From NCBI GenBank assembly GCA_035999765.1, contig CP108521.1, forward strand, positions 5,952,001-6,016,000: DNA of 64,000 nucleotides, read 5' to 3'. The DNA is from Streptomyces sp. NBC_01231. GTDB taxonomy: Bacteria > Actinomycetota > Actinomycetes > Streptomycetales > Streptomycetaceae. The translations under genes and the position numbers were made by a program. Below, piece after piece: positions 41,868 to 50,432 of the stretch; position 1 is the stretch's first letter, and every line of letters starts with the position of its first letter. The notes under the pieces were generated by a model. The model saw only the letters and a list, made by a program, of their open reading frames with translations, did not search any database and was not told where the DNA came from.

Positions 41868-43151
41868 GTGACCGAGCCCCTCTCCGAAAACACCGCCGAT
41901 GTGATCGTCGTCGGCGCGGGGCCAGCCGGCTCCACCACCGCGTACCACCTCGCCAAGGCCGGACTCGACGTGCTCCTGCTGGAGAAGACCGAGTTCCCGC
42001 GCGAGAAGGTCTGCGGCGACGGCCTCACCCCGCGTGCCACCAAGCAGCTCGTGGCCATGGGCATCGACATCTCCGAGGAGGCCGGCTGGCTGCGCAACAA
42101 GGGCCTCAGGATCATCGGCGGGGGTGTGCGGTTGCAGCTCGACTGGCCGGAACTCGCCTCCTTCCCGGACTACGGCCTCGTCCGCAAGCGCGACGACTTC
42201 GACGAGCAGCTCGCGCGACAGGCGCAGAAGGCGGGCGCGCGGCTGTACGAGCGCTGCAACGTCGGTGCGCCGATCGTCGAGGACCGCACGGGCCGTATCA
42301 CCGGCGTGCACGCCAAACTCGGCGAAGAGAAGCGCGAGGTCACCTTCCGAGCCCCGCTGGTCGTCGCCGCCGACGGCAACTCCACCCGGCTGTCCCTCGC
42401 GATGGGCCTGCACCGGCGCGAGGACCGCCCGATGGGCGTCGCGGTCCGTACGTACTTCACGTCGCCCCGCCACGAGGACGACTACCTGGAGTCCTGGCTG
42501 GAGTTGTGGGACCGCCGGGGCGCCGAGGACCGCCTCCTGCCCGGCTACGGCTGGATCTTCGGCATGGGCGACGGCACGTCGAACGTCGGTCTGGGCGTCC
42601 TGAACACCTCCGACTCCTTCAAGGAGCTGGACTGGCGCGAGGTCCTGAAGGCCTGGTGCGCGTCGATGCCGGAGGACTGGGGATACACCCCGGACAACAT
42701 GACCGGGCCCATTCGCGGGGCCGCGCTCCCCATGGCCTTCAACCGCCAGCCCCACTACACCAAGGGCCTGCTGCTGGTCGGCGACGCCGGCGGCCTGGTG
42801 AACCCCTTCAACGGCGAGGGCATCGCCTACGCCATGGAGTCCGGCCAGATCGCCGCCGACGTCATCGTCCAGGCCCACGCGCGCCCCACGCCCGCGAGCC
42901 GCGAACTGGCCCTCCAGCGCTACCCGCGCGTCCTCAAGGACACCTACGGCGGCTACTACACGCTGGGCCGCGCCTTCGTGAAGCTCATCGGCAACCCGAA
43001 GGTCATGAAGATCGCGGCCCAGCGCGGCCTGACCCACCCCCTGCTGATGAAGTTCACCCTCAAGATGCTCGCCAACCTCACCGACCCCACGGGCGGCGAC
43101 GCGATGGACCGCATCATCAACGGGCTGAGCAAGGTGGCGCCGAAGGCGTGA
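41868..43151 (+). CDS. Geranylgeranyl reductase-family flavoprotein (MenJ-like)
   Basis: A 427-residue FAD protein from GTG 41868. The dinucleotide fold VIVVGAGPAGSTTAYHLAKAGLDVLLLEK opens the protein. The family motifs FPREKVCGDGLTPRA and LLVGDAGGLVNPFNGEGIAYAMESG follow, and a hydrophobic C-terminal part may sit on the membrane. In mycobacteria the related MenJ (Rv0561c) saturates one isoprene unit of menaquinone. Its place here close to menG and just upstream of the NADH dehydrogenase operon supports that role, since streptomycete menaquinones are partly hydrogenated. A carotenoid or archaeal-type lipid reductase role is the alternative. A tandem repeat covers its stop codon. Confidence 0.88.
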   Translation: MTEPLSENTADVIVVGAGPAGSTTAYHLAKAGLDVLLLEKTEFPREKVCGDGLTPRATKQLVAMGIDISEEAGWLRNKGLRIIGGGVRLQLDWPELASFPDYGLVRKRDDFDEQLARQAQKAGARLYERCNVGAPIVEDRTGRITGVHAKLGEEKREVTFRAPLVVAADGNSTRLSLAMGLHRREDRPMGVAVRTYFTSPRHEDDYLESWLELWDRRGAEDRLLPGYGWIFGMGDGTSNVGLGVLNTSDSFKELDWREVLKAWCASMPEDWGYTPDNMTGPIRGAALPMAFNRQPHYTKGLLLVGDAGGLVNPFNGEGIAYAMESGQIAADVIVQAHARPTPASRELALQRYPRVLKDTYGGYYTLGRAFVKLIGNPKVMKIAAQRGLTHPLLMKFTLKMLANLTDPTGGDAMDRIINGLSKVAPKA

Positions 43152-43229
43152 TCAGCCGCCCGATGTGGCCGGTCGCCCAGGCGTGATCGGTCGCCCGACG
43201 CGACCGGTCGCCCAGGCGTGATCGGTCGC
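43145..43229 (+). repeat. 35-bp tandem repeats spanning the stop codon of the MenJ-like gene
   Basis: Two full units (43145-43179 and 43180-43214) and a partial third (to about 43229) share GGCGTGATC...CCGGTCGCCCA with several substitutions. The first unit contains the last codon and the TGA stop, so the array grew from the gene end. It is followed by a perfect hairpin. Confidence 0.8.
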
Positions 43230-43242
43230 TGAGGGTGCGATT

Positions 43243-43270
43243 CAGCCACTGAGGGTGCGATCAGTGGCTG
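43243..43270 (+). terminator. Perfect 10-bp stem after the MenJ-like gene
   Basis: CAGCCACTGA (43243-43252) pairs with TCAGTGGCTG (43261-43270) around an 8-base loop, about 90 bases after the stop. No T-run follows. It is the best terminator candidate for the MenJ-like gene. Confidence 0.6.
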
Positions 43271-43560
43271 AGAGTGGCTGTGTTGGCGGCCCGGCGCGCG
43301 AAGCTCTCCTCCCGCCGGCCCGCCCGCACCGAGGTGCCGAGCTGCTTCCCGGCGGGCGACCCCGTGCGCACCGACGTGGGCCGGCCACGATGGAGGGCGC
43401 CGACGAGTCCGCCCGACCGCCGGTCAACGCGCGTCTGGGCGCGGACAATTCGGACGCCGAGCGGTGTGAGATCCAGGAGTTCTACCGGCCCCCGGAGAGA
43501 CCCGGAAGCCCGTCGACGAGGCGCGCCACAGGCTCGGTCCGCCTGAGGCACGCAACGGGA
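43271..43560. other. Gene-free spacer between convergent genes
   Basis: About 290 bases with no frame that shows family motifs or convincing codon use. Reading frames on both strands here are rich in Arg, Pro and Ser, as expected for random GC-rich DNA. It separates the MenJ-like gene terminator from the NlpC/P60 terminator. Confidence 0.5.
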
Positions 43561-43601
43561 CGGAGGGAGCCGCTGCCCCCGAGCGGCAGTGGCCCCCTCC
43601 G
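43561..43601 (-). terminator. Long interrupted hairpin after the NlpC/P60 gene
   Basis: CGGAGGG (43561-43567), GCC and CTGCC can pair with GGCAG, GGC and CCCTCCG (to 43601), giving a stem of 15 pairs with two small mismatches. It lies 30 bases past the stop of the hydrolase gene on the minus strand. Confidence 0.7.
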
Positions 43602-43630
43602 TACGTCTGTGCGTGCTGCGTGCCCGTGTG

Positions 43631-44452
43631 TCAGAGCACCCGCACCGCGCCGGTCGGCGGGTCGTACGACAGCGGCTTCTCAGCGACCCCCGTGGACGGG
43701 TTCTGCGCGCCGACGAACATTCCGTCACCGACGTACACCGCTACGTGGTACGCGCTGCCGGCGCTGCCCCAGTACAGGATGTCGCCCGGCTGCAGGTTGC
43801 TCAGCCCGACCTGGGTGCCGGCGGTCGACTGGTCCTGCGAGACGCGCGGCAGGCTGATGCCGACCTGCTTGAAGGCGGCCTGGACGAGCCCGGAGCAGTC
43901 GTACGCGGACGAGCCGGTCGCACCGGACACATAGGCCTTGCCGACCTGAGCCTTCACGAAGGAGACGACCGCGGCGGCCGAACCGGTGGCCGTGGACGTG
44001 GATGTGGACGTGCTGACGGACGTGTCAGCGCTCGCATCGGCGGACAGGGTGGTCCGCTCGCTGCTGCGGGACGCGCGCTCGGCAGCGGCCTTGCGAGCGG
44101 CCTCCTCGGCCGCCTTCTTCTTGGCCTCGGCCTTCTGCTTCGCCTCAGCGAGGTCCGCCTTGGCCTGCTTCGCCGCCTTTGTGGCGGCCGCGTCACGCTC
44201 GGCCTGCAGCTGGTAGTTCGCTGCGGCCTGCTGTGTGGCGTCGGCGGACTGAGCGACCTGCGTGGCCATGTCGGCCGTCAACGTGGGCAGTTCAAGGGTC
44301 TGCGTCACCGGCTCGGCGGCGCTGGCCGAGCCGGCCGCCCCGGCGACGGCCAGGGTGCTGAGAACGCCACCGGCCACTCCGGCCCGCATCGCGATTTTCG
44401 ACGCGCTGCGGCGGGGTTTCCGGTGGCTGCGTATGTGAGCGGTGTGGGACAT
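43631..44452 (-). CDS. Secreted NlpC/P60 endopeptidase (cell-wall hydrolase)
   Basis: A 273-residue protein from ATG 44452. The N-terminus has a long basic region and a signal peptide ending near AGSASA-AEP (about residue 44). A coiled-coil region rich in Ala, Lys and Glu (about 60-125) and a Ser/Thr spacer follow. The C-terminal NlpC/P60 domain (about 155-273) has the catalytic Cys186 in DCSGLVQAAFKQ and His236 in YHVAVYVGDG. Such enzymes cut D-Glu-meso-DAP bonds in peptidoglycan stems during growth or spore germination. The coiled coil is typical of RipA-like hydrolases and may bind an FtsX-type activator. A strong terminator follows. I found no c-di-AMP riboswitch upstream, though one is known for some streptomycete wall hydrolases. 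Confidence 0.92.
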   Translation of the reverse strand: MSHTAHIRSHRKPRRSASKIAMRAGVAGGVLSTLAVAGAAGSASAAEPVTQTLELPTLTADMATQVAQSADATQQAAANYQLQAERDAAATKAAKQAKADLAEAKQKAEAKKKAAEEAARKAAAERASRSSERTTLSADASADTSVSTSTSTSTATGSAAAVVSFVKAQVGKAYVSGATGSSAYDCSGLVQAAFKQVGISLPRVSQDQSTAGTQVGLSNLQPGDILYWGSAGSAYHVAVYVGDGMFVGAQNPSTGVAEKPLSYDPPTGAVRVL

Positions 44453-44765
44453 GAGAACAACCGGTATCAAAGGCTTCTCCATACCTTCAAGAAACGTGTG
44501 CTGCGCCACAGTTGTTCACCCGGGCCTCTGAACGTCGGGCGTGTCGCTCTTTATTGACGCCGTAACGGACATTGCGGACGCGGGTGATCAAGCCTGTGAT
44601 CATGGCCTTTCGTCGTTTCGTCCGGATTGCCCTCCGCCTACCACCTGTTGCAGTGAGTGGCCAAGCCTGCTTCTTGTGTGGCTCTTGTGGATGTGGCGGA
44701 GGTCACGCAACGATTACGAGAAGGGTCGCGTCTCGCGGGGGGATCACGGGTCGGTTGCGAGGGGG

Positions 44766-44788
44766 TCACGAGCGGGCTCCGCTCGTGA
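44766..44788. other. Perfect 10-bp stem with a 3-base loop
   Basis: TCACGAGCGG (44766-44775) and CCGCTCGTGA (44779-44788) flank GCT. Its right arm overlaps the Rex-like site at 44784. It could be a terminator, an attenuator or a protein site; the lack of a T-run leaves this open. Confidence 0.55.
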
Positions 44789-44799
44789 ACGCGTGCACA
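44784..44799. promoter_or_regulatory. Distal Rex-like site CGTGAACGCGTGCACA
   Basis: It differs at two positions from the streptomycete Rex operator TGTGAACGCGTTCACA as I remember it. It lies about 420 bases upstream of nuoA, far for direct repression of the promoter near 45080, so it may serve a second promoter or be coincidental. Confidence 0.4.
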
Positions 44800-45073
44800 C
44801 GTCCACACCCACGCACCCCCTCGCTCCGATGTGTGAACGCGGCCCTCTATCAAGGCCTCGCGAGGAGCACCAATTTGCATGCAAGGGAAGTCTCTTGATA
44901 TGGAGACGCCCCGCTCACGCTGCACTGACTAGCGGAAATGTCACCTCTCGTGATCACTCGGACGCTTCGCGTACGAAGATCACCGCTCATCCGACTTCAT
45001 GATCCTTCGTCAGGTGGTGGAGATCACAAAGCTTGTGCAATACCCCGTGTCGCAGATCACAGAGGCGCAGGCA

Positions 45074-45079
45074 TAGGAT
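45074..45079 (+). promoter_or_regulatory. -10 element TAGGAT of the nuo operon
   Basis: TAGGAT is a very good match to the streptomycete housekeeping -10 consensus. Transcription would begin near 45086, giving a leader of about 130 bases before the nuoA start. No strong -35 is seen at the usual spacing. Confidence 0.55.
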
Positions 45080-45095
45080 GCGAGGCAGTTGGGCT

Positions 45096-45111
45096 TGTGA
45101 CCTGCTTCACA
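45096..45111. promoter_or_regulatory. Rex operator candidate TGTGACCTGCTTCACA in the nuoA leader
   Basis: The right arm TTCACA is perfect and the left arm TGTGAC differs at one position from TGTGAA, with the correct spacing. It sits about 10 bases downstream of the expected nuoA transcription start, where the NADH/NAD+-sensing repressor Rex could block transcription. Rex control of nuo is known in Streptomyces coelicolor. Confidence 0.65.
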
Positions 45112-45218
45112 TGTTCTCGATCTTCGCCGGGACCGGCGGGGTTCGTGGGACAGGTGAGGCGGATGTGGGTCCGACACCATCGCCAGCAGTCAGTGCCGAC
45201 TGAGAGGAGCGAGGAGCG

Positions 45219-45578
45219 GTGAACGCGTATGCGCCCATCCTCGTACTGGGAGCCCTCGGGGCAGGCTTTGCGATCTTCTCCGTGGTCATGGCCACGCTGA
45301 TCGGTCCGAAGCGGTACAACCGCGCCAAGCTCGAGGCCTACGAGTGCGGGATCGAGCCGACCCCCACGCCGGCCGGCGGCGGGCGTTTCCCCATCAAGTA
45401 CTACCTGACGGCGATGCTCTTCATCGTCTTCGACATCGAGATCGTCTTCCTCTACCCCTGGGCCGTCACCTTCGACGCCCTGGGTGTTTTCGGGCTCGTG
45501 GAGATGCTGCTCTTCGTGCTCACCGTCTTCGTCGCGTACGCGTACGTATGGCGGCGCGGCGGCCTGGAATGGGACTGA
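45219..45578 (+). CDS. nuoA: NADH-quinone oxidoreductase subunit A
   Basis: A 119-residue membrane subunit of complex I from GTG 45219 with a doubled GAGGAG ribosome site. Three membrane helices and the conserved loop [38 protein letters not shown] are present, with the Cys that marks the active/deactive loop in other organisms and the acidic [12 protein letters not shown] helix. With NuoH, J and K it forms the quinone-side part of the membrane arm. It is first of fourteen genes transcribed together and lies 13 bases before nuoB. Confidence 0.97.
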   Translation: MNAYAPILVLGALGAGFAIFSVVMATLIGPKRYNRAKLEAYECGIEPTPTPAGGGRFPIKYYLTAMLFIVFDIEIVFLYPWAVTFDALGVFGLVEMLLFVLTVFVAYAYVWRRGGLEWD

Positions 45579-45591
45579 GGGGCCTTTAGCC

Positions 45592-46142
<551 letters not shown>

Positions 46143-46146
<4 letters not shown>

Positions 46147-46898
46147 GCGACGCGAACGGCACCACGGGCGGGTCGAACGGGGTGAACCCCGAAAAGGACC
46201 TCGGCACCGACAACCTCCCCGGCCAGCGCGGCGAGGGCGGTGAGGAGATCCGCGTCCAGCGCGGCATGTTCGGCGCCAACAACGGCGGCGACACCTCCGG
46301 CTACGGCGGCCTGGTCCGCTCGGTCCGGCTCCCGGGAGCGGCGAGCCGTCCCTACGGCGGCTGGTTCGACGAGGTCGCCGACGAGCTGGAAGGCGCACTG
46401 GAGGAACAGGGGCTCCTGCCCGACAACGCGATCGAGAAGACGGTCGTCGACCGCGACGAGATCACCTTCCACATCGAACGCGAGCACCTGCTCCGCGTCG
46501 CCCGCACCCTGCGCGACGACCCCGCCCTGCGCTTCGAGCTCTGCACCGGCGTGAGCGGCGTCCACTACCCGCACGACAAGGGCCGCGAGCTGCACGCCGT
46601 CTACCACCTGCGCTCGATCACCCACAACCGGCTGATCCGCCTCGAAGTCAGCGCCCCGGACACCGACCGGCACATTCCGTCGCTGGTCTCCGTCTATCCG
46701 ACCAACGACTGGCACGAGCGCGAGACCTACGACTTCTTCGGCATCGTCTTCGACGGTCACCCGGCCTTGACGCGGATCATGATGCCGGACGACTGGCAGG
46801 GCCACCCGCAGCGCAAGGACTACCCCCTCGGCGGCATCCCCGTCGAGTACAAGGGCGCCCAGATCCCGGCTCCGGACCAGCGGAGGTCGTACTCGTGA
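46143..46898 (+). CDS. nuoC: NADH-quinone oxidoreductase subunit C
   Basis: A 251-residue subunit from GTG 46143. The 30-kDa subunit core is visible in [29 protein letters not shown] and the signature [40 protein letters not shown]. The N-terminal 75 residues are a Gly/Asn-rich extension found in actinobacterial NuoC. It supports the quinone-binding module with NuoD; in E. coli the two are fused, here they are separate with a GTGA overlap. Confidence 0.97.
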
Positions 46899-48217
46899 GC
46901 ACTTCACATGCCTCCCCTCGGGAGACCACCGAAGGCACCGTCTACACAGTCACCGGTGGTGACTGGGACGAGGTCGTCCAGTCCGCGGCCCGCGCGGACG
47001 ACGAGCGCATCGTCGTCAACATGGGGCCGCAGCACCCGTCCACCCACGGAGTGCTCCGGCTCATCCTGGAGATCGACGGCGAGACGGTCACCGAGGCCCG
47101 CTGCGGCATCGGCTACCTCCACACCGGCATCGAGAAGAACACCGAGTTCCGGACGTGGACGCAGGGCACCACGTTCGTGACGCGCATGGACTACCTGACG
47201 TCCTTCTTCAACGAGACCGCCTACTGTCTCGCCGTCGAGAAGCTCCTCGGCATCGAGGACCAGATCCCGGACCGCGCCACGCTCATCCGGGTGCTGCTGA
47301 TGGAGCTGAACCGGCTCTCCTCGCACCTGGTGTGCATCGCCACCGGCGGCATGGAACTCGGCGCCACCACGATCATGATCTACGGATTCCGTGATCGTGA
47401 AATGATTCTCGACATCTACGAGCTCATCACGGGCCTTCGGATGAACCACGCGTACATCCGCCCCGGCGGTCTCGCGCAGGACCTGCCGCCCGGCGCGGTG
47501 GACCACATCCGCGAGTTCGTGAAGAAGATGAAGAAGAACCTCCCGGAGTACGACAAGCTCGCCACCGGGAACCCCATCTTCAAGGCCCGTATGCAGGACG
47601 TCGGCTATCTCGACCTGGCCGGCTGCATGGCCCTCGGCGCCACCGGCCCGATCCTGCGCTCCACCGGCCTGCCGCACGATCTGCGCAAGACACAGCCGTA
47701 CTGCGGCTACGAGACGTTCGACTTCGACGTCCCCACCGCCGACTCCTGCGACTCCTACGGCCGCTTCCTGATCCGGCTGGAGGAGATGCGCCAGTCCCTC
47801 AGGATCGTCGAGCAGTGCCTGGACCGGTTGCAGCCCGGCCCGGTCATGGTCGCCGACAAGAAGATCGCCTGGCCCGCCCAGCTCGCCCTGGGCCCGGACG
47901 GCCTCGGCAACTCCCTCGACCACATCAAGAAGATCATGGGCACGTCCATGGAGGCCCTGATCCACCACTTCAAGCTGGTCACCGAGGGTTTCCGCGTGCC
48001 GCCGGGACAGGCGTACGCGGCGGTCGAGTCGCCCAAGGGCGAGCTCGGGGTGCACGCCGTCTCCGACGGAGGCACCCGCCCCTACCGGGTCCACTTCCGG
48101 GACCCGTCCTTCACCAACCTGCAGGCCATGGCGGCGATGTGCGAGGGCGGCCAGGTCGCCGACGTCATCGTCGCTGTCGCGTCCATCGACCCCGTGATGG
48201 GAGGCGTCGACCGGTGA
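46895..48217 (+). CDS. nuoD: NADH-quinone oxidoreductase subunit D
   Basis: A 440-residue subunit from GTG 46895. It shows the 49-kDa subunit signature: [22 protein letters not shown], where the His of HPSTHG lies near the quinone, [18 protein letters not shown], and the C-terminal [38 protein letters not shown]. It forms the quinone cavity with NuoB. Coupled to nuoC and nuoE by 4-base overlaps. Confidence 0.98.
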   Translation: MSTSHASPRETTEGTVYTVTGGDWDEVVQSAARADDERIVVNMGPQHPSTHGVLRLILEIDGETVTEARCGIGYLHTGIEKNTEFRTWTQGTTFVTRMDYLTSFFNETAYCLAVEKLLGIEDQIPDRATLIRVLLMELNRLSSHLVCIATGGMELGATTIMIYGFRDREMILDIYELITGLRMNHAYIRPGGLAQDLPPGAVDHIREFVKKMKKNLPEYDKLATGNPIFKARMQDVGYLDLAGCMALGATGPILRSTGLPHDLRKTQPYCGYETFDFDVPTADSCDSYGRFLIRLEEMRQSLRIVEQCLDRLQPGPVMVADKKIAWPAQLALGPDGLGNSLDHIKKIMGTSMEALIHHFKLVTEGFRVPPGQAYAAVESPKGELGVHAVSDGGTRPYRVHFRDPSFTNLQAMAAMCEGGQVADVIVAVASIDPVMGGVDR

Positions 48218-49086
48218 CCACCTCTTCTTCGGAGCGGGGCGTCAGCCTGGGCATGCCCGAACTGCCCGCACCCGCTTACCCGGACGACGTCCGAGCGAGG
48301 CTGGAGACGGACGCGCGGGAGATCATCGCCCGCTACCCGGACTCCCGCTCGGCGCTCCTGCCGTTGCTGCATCTCGTGCAGTCGGAGGAGGGCCACGTCA
48401 CGCGGACCGGGATGCGGTTCTGCGCGGACGTGCTGGACCTGACCACGGCCGAGGTGACCGCGGTCGCCACCTTCTACTCCATGTACCGGCGCCGGCCCAG
48501 CGGCGACTACCAGGTGGGCGTGTGCACCAACACGCTGTGCGCGGTGATGGGAGGCGACGCGATCTTCGAGACCCTCCAGGAGCACTTGGGCGTCGGCAAC
48601 GGCGAGACCACCGACGACGGCAAGGTCACCCTGGAGCACATCGAGTGCAACGCGGCCTGCGACTTCGCTCCGGTGGTGATGGTCAACTGGGAGTTCTTCG
48701 ACAACCAGACTCCCGCCACCGCGAAGCGCCTCGTCGACGACCTGCGGGCCGACCGGCCCGTCGAGCCCACGCGCGGGGCGCCGCTGTGCACCTTCAAGGA
48801 GACCGCCCGGATCCTGGCCGGCTTCCCCGACGAGCGGCCCGGGGCCGTCGAGGCGAGCGGCGGAGCGGGACCCGCTTCGCTGGTGGGCCTTCGCCTGGCA
48901 AGGGGAGAGGCCGCACCCGCGCGCGTGGTCCATCCGCGTGACGGCGGTCCGCACGACGAGCCGCAGCACAGGGCCGTCCATGAACCGTCACCGACCGAGC
49001 ACCTGAGCTCACACGACGCGCCACAGGACACGTCGGCCTCCGACCCCGCCCACCCGGCAGGGCCTGCCGCCGAGGAGGGGGAGTGA
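48214..49086 (+). CDS. nuoE: NADH-quinone oxidoreductase subunit E with long C-terminal extension
   Basis: A 290-residue protein from GTG 48214. The thioredoxin-like 24-kDa core covers about residues 20-200 and binds the 2Fe-2S cluster N1a with Cys residues in [13 protein letters not shown] and [10 protein letters not shown]. Many bacterial NuoE proteins are 160-180 residues. Here about 80-90 extra residues rich in Pro, His, Glu and Ala ([15 protein letters not shown]...) follow the core and look disordered. It joins NuoF and NuoG in the NADH-input module. Confidence 0.96.
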   Translation: MTTSSSERGVSLGMPELPAPAYPDDVRARLETDAREIIARYPDSRSALLPLLHLVQSEEGHVTRTGMRFCADVLDLTTAEVTAVATFYSMYRRRPSGDYQVGVCTNTLCAVMGGDAIFETLQEHLGVGNGETTDDGKVTLEHIECNAACDFAPVVMVNWEFFDNQTPATAKRLVDDLRADRPVEPTRGAPLCTFKETARILAGFPDERPGAVEASGGAGPASLVGLRLARGEAAPARVVHPRDGGPHDEPQHRAVHEPSPTEHLSSHDAPQDTSASDPAHPAGPAAEEGE

Positions 49087-50432
49087 TGACCGTGGCAGCC
49101 GAACTCAAAGACACCAGCCCCGAGAAGCTGCTCGCACCCGTGCTGTCGGCCTTCTGGGACGCGGACGAGTCCTGGACTCTGGACGTCTACCGAAGGCACG
49201 AAGGGTACGAGGGGCTCCGCAAGGCGCTCGCGATGTCGCCGGACGACCTGATCGCGTACGTCAAGGACTCCGGTCTGCGCGGCCGCGGTGGCGCGGGATT
49301 CCCGACGGGAATGAAATGGCAGTTCATTCCGCAGGGAGATGGAAAGCCGCACTATCTAGTTGTCAACGCCGACGAGTCGGAGCCAGGGACCTGCAAGGAC
49401 ATCCCGCTCCTCTTCGCGAACCCGCACAGCCTCATCGAGGGCATTGTCATCGCGTGTTATGCCATCAGGTCTTCGCATGCCTTCATCTATCTGCGTGGTG
49501 AAGTCGTTCCCGTGTTGCGGCGGTTGCACGAGGCCGTGCGTGAGGCCTACGCGGCGGGCTACCTGGGCGAGAACATCCTGGGCAGCGGACTCGACCTCCA
49601 ACTCACCGTGCACGCGGGCGCGGGCGCGTACATCTGCGGTGAGGAGACCGCACTGCTCGACTCGCTCGAAGGCCGCAGGGGTCAACCGCGGCTCCGTCCC
49701 CCCTTCCCTGCCGTCGCGGGCCTCTATGCGTGCCCGACTGTGGTGAATAACGTCGAATCGATCGCGTCAGTTCCCGCGATCCTGCACAAGGGCAAAGAAT
49801 GGTTCAGGTCGATGGGCAGCGAGAAGTCCCCGGGCTTCACGCTCTACTCGCTCAGCGGCCATGTCACCAATCCCGGTCAGTACGAGGCCCCGCTCGGCAT
49901 CACGCTCCGCCAACTCCTCGACATGAGCGGCGGCATGCGAGCCGGGCATCGCCTCAAGTTCTGGACGCCGGGCGGCTCCTCGACTCCGATGTTCACCGAC
50001 GAGCATCTCGACGTCCCTCTTGATTACGAAGGAGTGGGCGCCGCGGGTTCCATGCTGGGCACAAAAGCTCTGCAATGTTTCGACGAGACGACCTGCGTGG
50101 TCCGTGCCGTCACCCGCTGGACCGAGTTCTACGCCCACGAGTCCTGCGGCAAGTGCACACCGTGCCGCGAAGGGACGTACTGGCTCGTGCAGTTGCTGCG
50201 TGACATCGAGGCCGGCAAGGGCGTCATGTCCGACCTCGACAAGCTGAACGACATCGCCGACAACATCAACGGCAAGTCGTTCTGCGCCCTCGGTGACGGC
50301 GCCGCCTCGCCGATCTTCTCCTCGCTCAAGTACTTCCGTGAGGAGTACGAGCAGCACATCACGGGCCGCGGCTGCCCCTTCGACCCGGCCAAGTCGACGG
50401 CCTGGGCCGACCGCACGGAGGTGAACGCATGA
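49083..50432 (+). CDS. nuoF: NADH-quinone oxidoreductase subunit F (NADH/FMN site)
   Basis: A 449-residue subunit, starting at GTG 49083 (GTGA overlap with nuoE) or ATG 49086, with GAGGAGGGG upstream. The NADH/FMN site [13 protein letters not shown] and [16 protein letters not shown] and the 4Fe-4S N3 motif [11 protein letters not shown] with a later Cys are present. It accepts hydride from NADH. Several stretches (about 49340-49530, 49730-49810, 50010-50080) use A/T-ending codons such as TGT, TAT, TCT, CTA and AAA far more than the rest of the operon. Confidence 0.98.
   Translation: MMTVAAELKDTSPEKLLAPVLSAFWDADESWTLDVYRRHEGYEGLRKALAMSPDDLIAYVKDSGLRGRGGAGFPTGMKWQFIPQGDGKPHYLVVNADESEPGTCKDIPLLFANPHSLIEGIVIACYAIRSSHAFIYLRGEVVPVLRRLHEAVREAYAAGYLGENILGSGLDLQLTVHAGAGAYICGEETALLDSLEGRRGQPRLRPPFPAVAGLYACPTVVNNVESIASVPAILHKGKEWFRSMGSEKSPGFTLYSLSGHVTNPGQYEAPLGITLRQLLDMSGGMRAGHRLKFWTPGGSSTPMFTDEHLDVPLDYEGVGAAGSMLGTKALQCFDETTCVVRAVTRWTEFYAHESCGKCTPCREGTYWLVQLLRDIEAGKGVMSDLDKLNDIADNINGKSFCALGDGAASPIFSSLKYFREEYEQHITGRGCPFDPAKSTAWADRTEVNA

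Larger units (their letters stand above)
44453..45218. other. 766-base intergenic region between the wall hydrolase and nuoA
   Basis: No convincing gene on either strand. It holds the divergent promoters of the NlpC/P60 gene and the nuo operon, a perfect hairpin (44766-44788), two Rex-like sites (44784-44799 and 45096-45111) with a half-site TGTGAACGC at 44832-44840, a palindrome CACAA-AGC-TTGTG (45025-45037) and four GATCAC elements (at 44952, 44978, 45022 and 45055). The part from about 44860 to 45060 is clearly lower in GC than its surroundings. Its length and density of sites suggest strong regulation of nuo. Confidence 0.6.

Noticed and set aside
43255..43857. A 200-codon plus-strand frame after the MenJ-like gene
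   Set aside because: It overlaps the terminators and the antisense of the NlpC/P60 gene and is Arg/Pro/Ser-rich with no motif.
44453..44700. Possible c-di-AMP (ydaO-type) riboswitch upstream of the NlpC/P60 gene
   Set aside because: Such riboswitches precede some streptomycete wall-hydrolase genes, but I could not find the conserved GGGGTGAATC-like core on the minus strand.
44541..45002. A 153-codon plus-strand frame (and an overlapping 108-codon one) upstream of nuoA
   Set aside because: Codon third positions are not GC-rich as in real genes here, there is no ribosome site, and the product has no recognisable domain.
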